DNA from: an uncultured Saprospiraceae bacterium
Lineage (GTDB): Bacteria > Bacteroidota > Bacteroidia > Chitinophagales > Saprospiraceae
Length of the DNA stretch: 33,431 nt
Reading direction: 5' to 3'
Assembly (NCBI GenBank): GCA_937974625.1
Contig: CALJVJ010000273.1
Coordinates: forward strand, 1-33,431
Shown here in pieces: positions 33,242-33,431 of the stretch. How positions within the stretch are numbered: position 1 is the stretch's first letter; every line of letters starts with the position of its first letter. The notes below the pieces were generated by a model. The model ran no database searches. It saw only the letters and a list, made by a program, of their open reading frames with translations, and had not been told where the DNA came from. A program made the position numbers and the translations under genes.

Positions 33242-33431
33242 TTCGGTTCAATTTCTTTGTTGTGTGTTTTTTACTAATTGCAACCAAAAGCAATAAATAA
33301 TTTTATGGAAATCTACAAAAACAGGTAGCTTTTGCAAGTACGGTAAGTCTTGTTGTTTAGTCAATTTAGGGTTTATCTAAGATTTAATAATCTGTAGTTT
33401 TTTATTTATTAGATGGGTCTAATTACAAGTT
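33242..33431. other. Upstream region of the sigma operon, no gene seen
   Basis: 190 AT-rich bases at the window edge. No coding sequence, RNA gene or clear promoter element can be supported. The promoter of the sigma operon should lie here. Confidence 0.4.

Noticed and set aside
27865..33326. Shared 12-mer ACAAAAACAGGT before the CHAT gene and in the sigma operon upstream region
   Set aside because: The copies have opposite orientation relative to their genes, and many chance 12-mer matches are expected in 33 kb of AT-rich DNA.

Overview
This 33.4 kb window looks like chromosomal DNA of a member of the phylum Bacteroidota, most likely a Saprospiria-like lineage. Three things point there: one very large secreted protein ends in a type IX secretion sorting domain; there is a BlaI/M56-peptidase pair with a Bacteroidota-type -7 box (TAnnTTTG form) under its operators; and the base composition is AT-rich, with weak ribosome-binding sites. 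The genus is inference. I see no rRNA, tRNA, CRISPR array, phage or insertion sequence.

Layout. 1-2163 (minus): an amino-acid permease followed by a partial aldo/keto reductase. 2356-3216 (plus): an exported cyanophycinase-like S51 peptidase. 3307-6348 (minus): an exported esterase, an exported S58 aminopeptidase (DmpA type) and a transglutaminase-like gene broken by a 5-bp tandem duplication. 6587-15402: two penicillin-acylase-family Ntn hydrolases of different subtypes, flanking a plus-strand lipoprotein gene and a minus-strand MFS transporter plus Gfo/Idh/MocA oxidoreductase pair. 15633-18497 (minus): a full-length ABC exporter half-transporter and a secreted unknown. 18735-21845 (plus): a 1036-residue modular Cys-rich protein with nine Kazal-type domains. 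22013-26768: a small membrane protein, a blaI/M56 sensor operon and a divergent VOC-family gene, with three matching operator dyads between them. 26864-27604 (minus): a secreted unknown. 27879-33241: a TPR-CHAT protease gene facing an operon of an ECF-type sigma factor, a membrane-anchored anti-sigma-like TPR protein and an unknown 349-residue protein.

How the genes may work together. The first half is rich in exported hydrolases of unusual amide or peptide bonds (S51, S58, two S45) next to an amino-acid importer, which suggests scavenging or detoxification of peptides and amides. The Kazal protein could protect the surface against foreign proteases. The BlaI system probably represses itself and the VOC gene. 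The best candidate for an undescribed system is the sigma / anti-sigma-like / unknown / CHAT-protease cluster at the right end, which has the parts for protease-controlled release of a transcription factor; that coupling is a hypothesis.

Intergenic regions carry several long inverted repeats. In some of them the G-U wobble pairs show which strand is transcribed, and two share an identical 33-bp odd-palindrome design.
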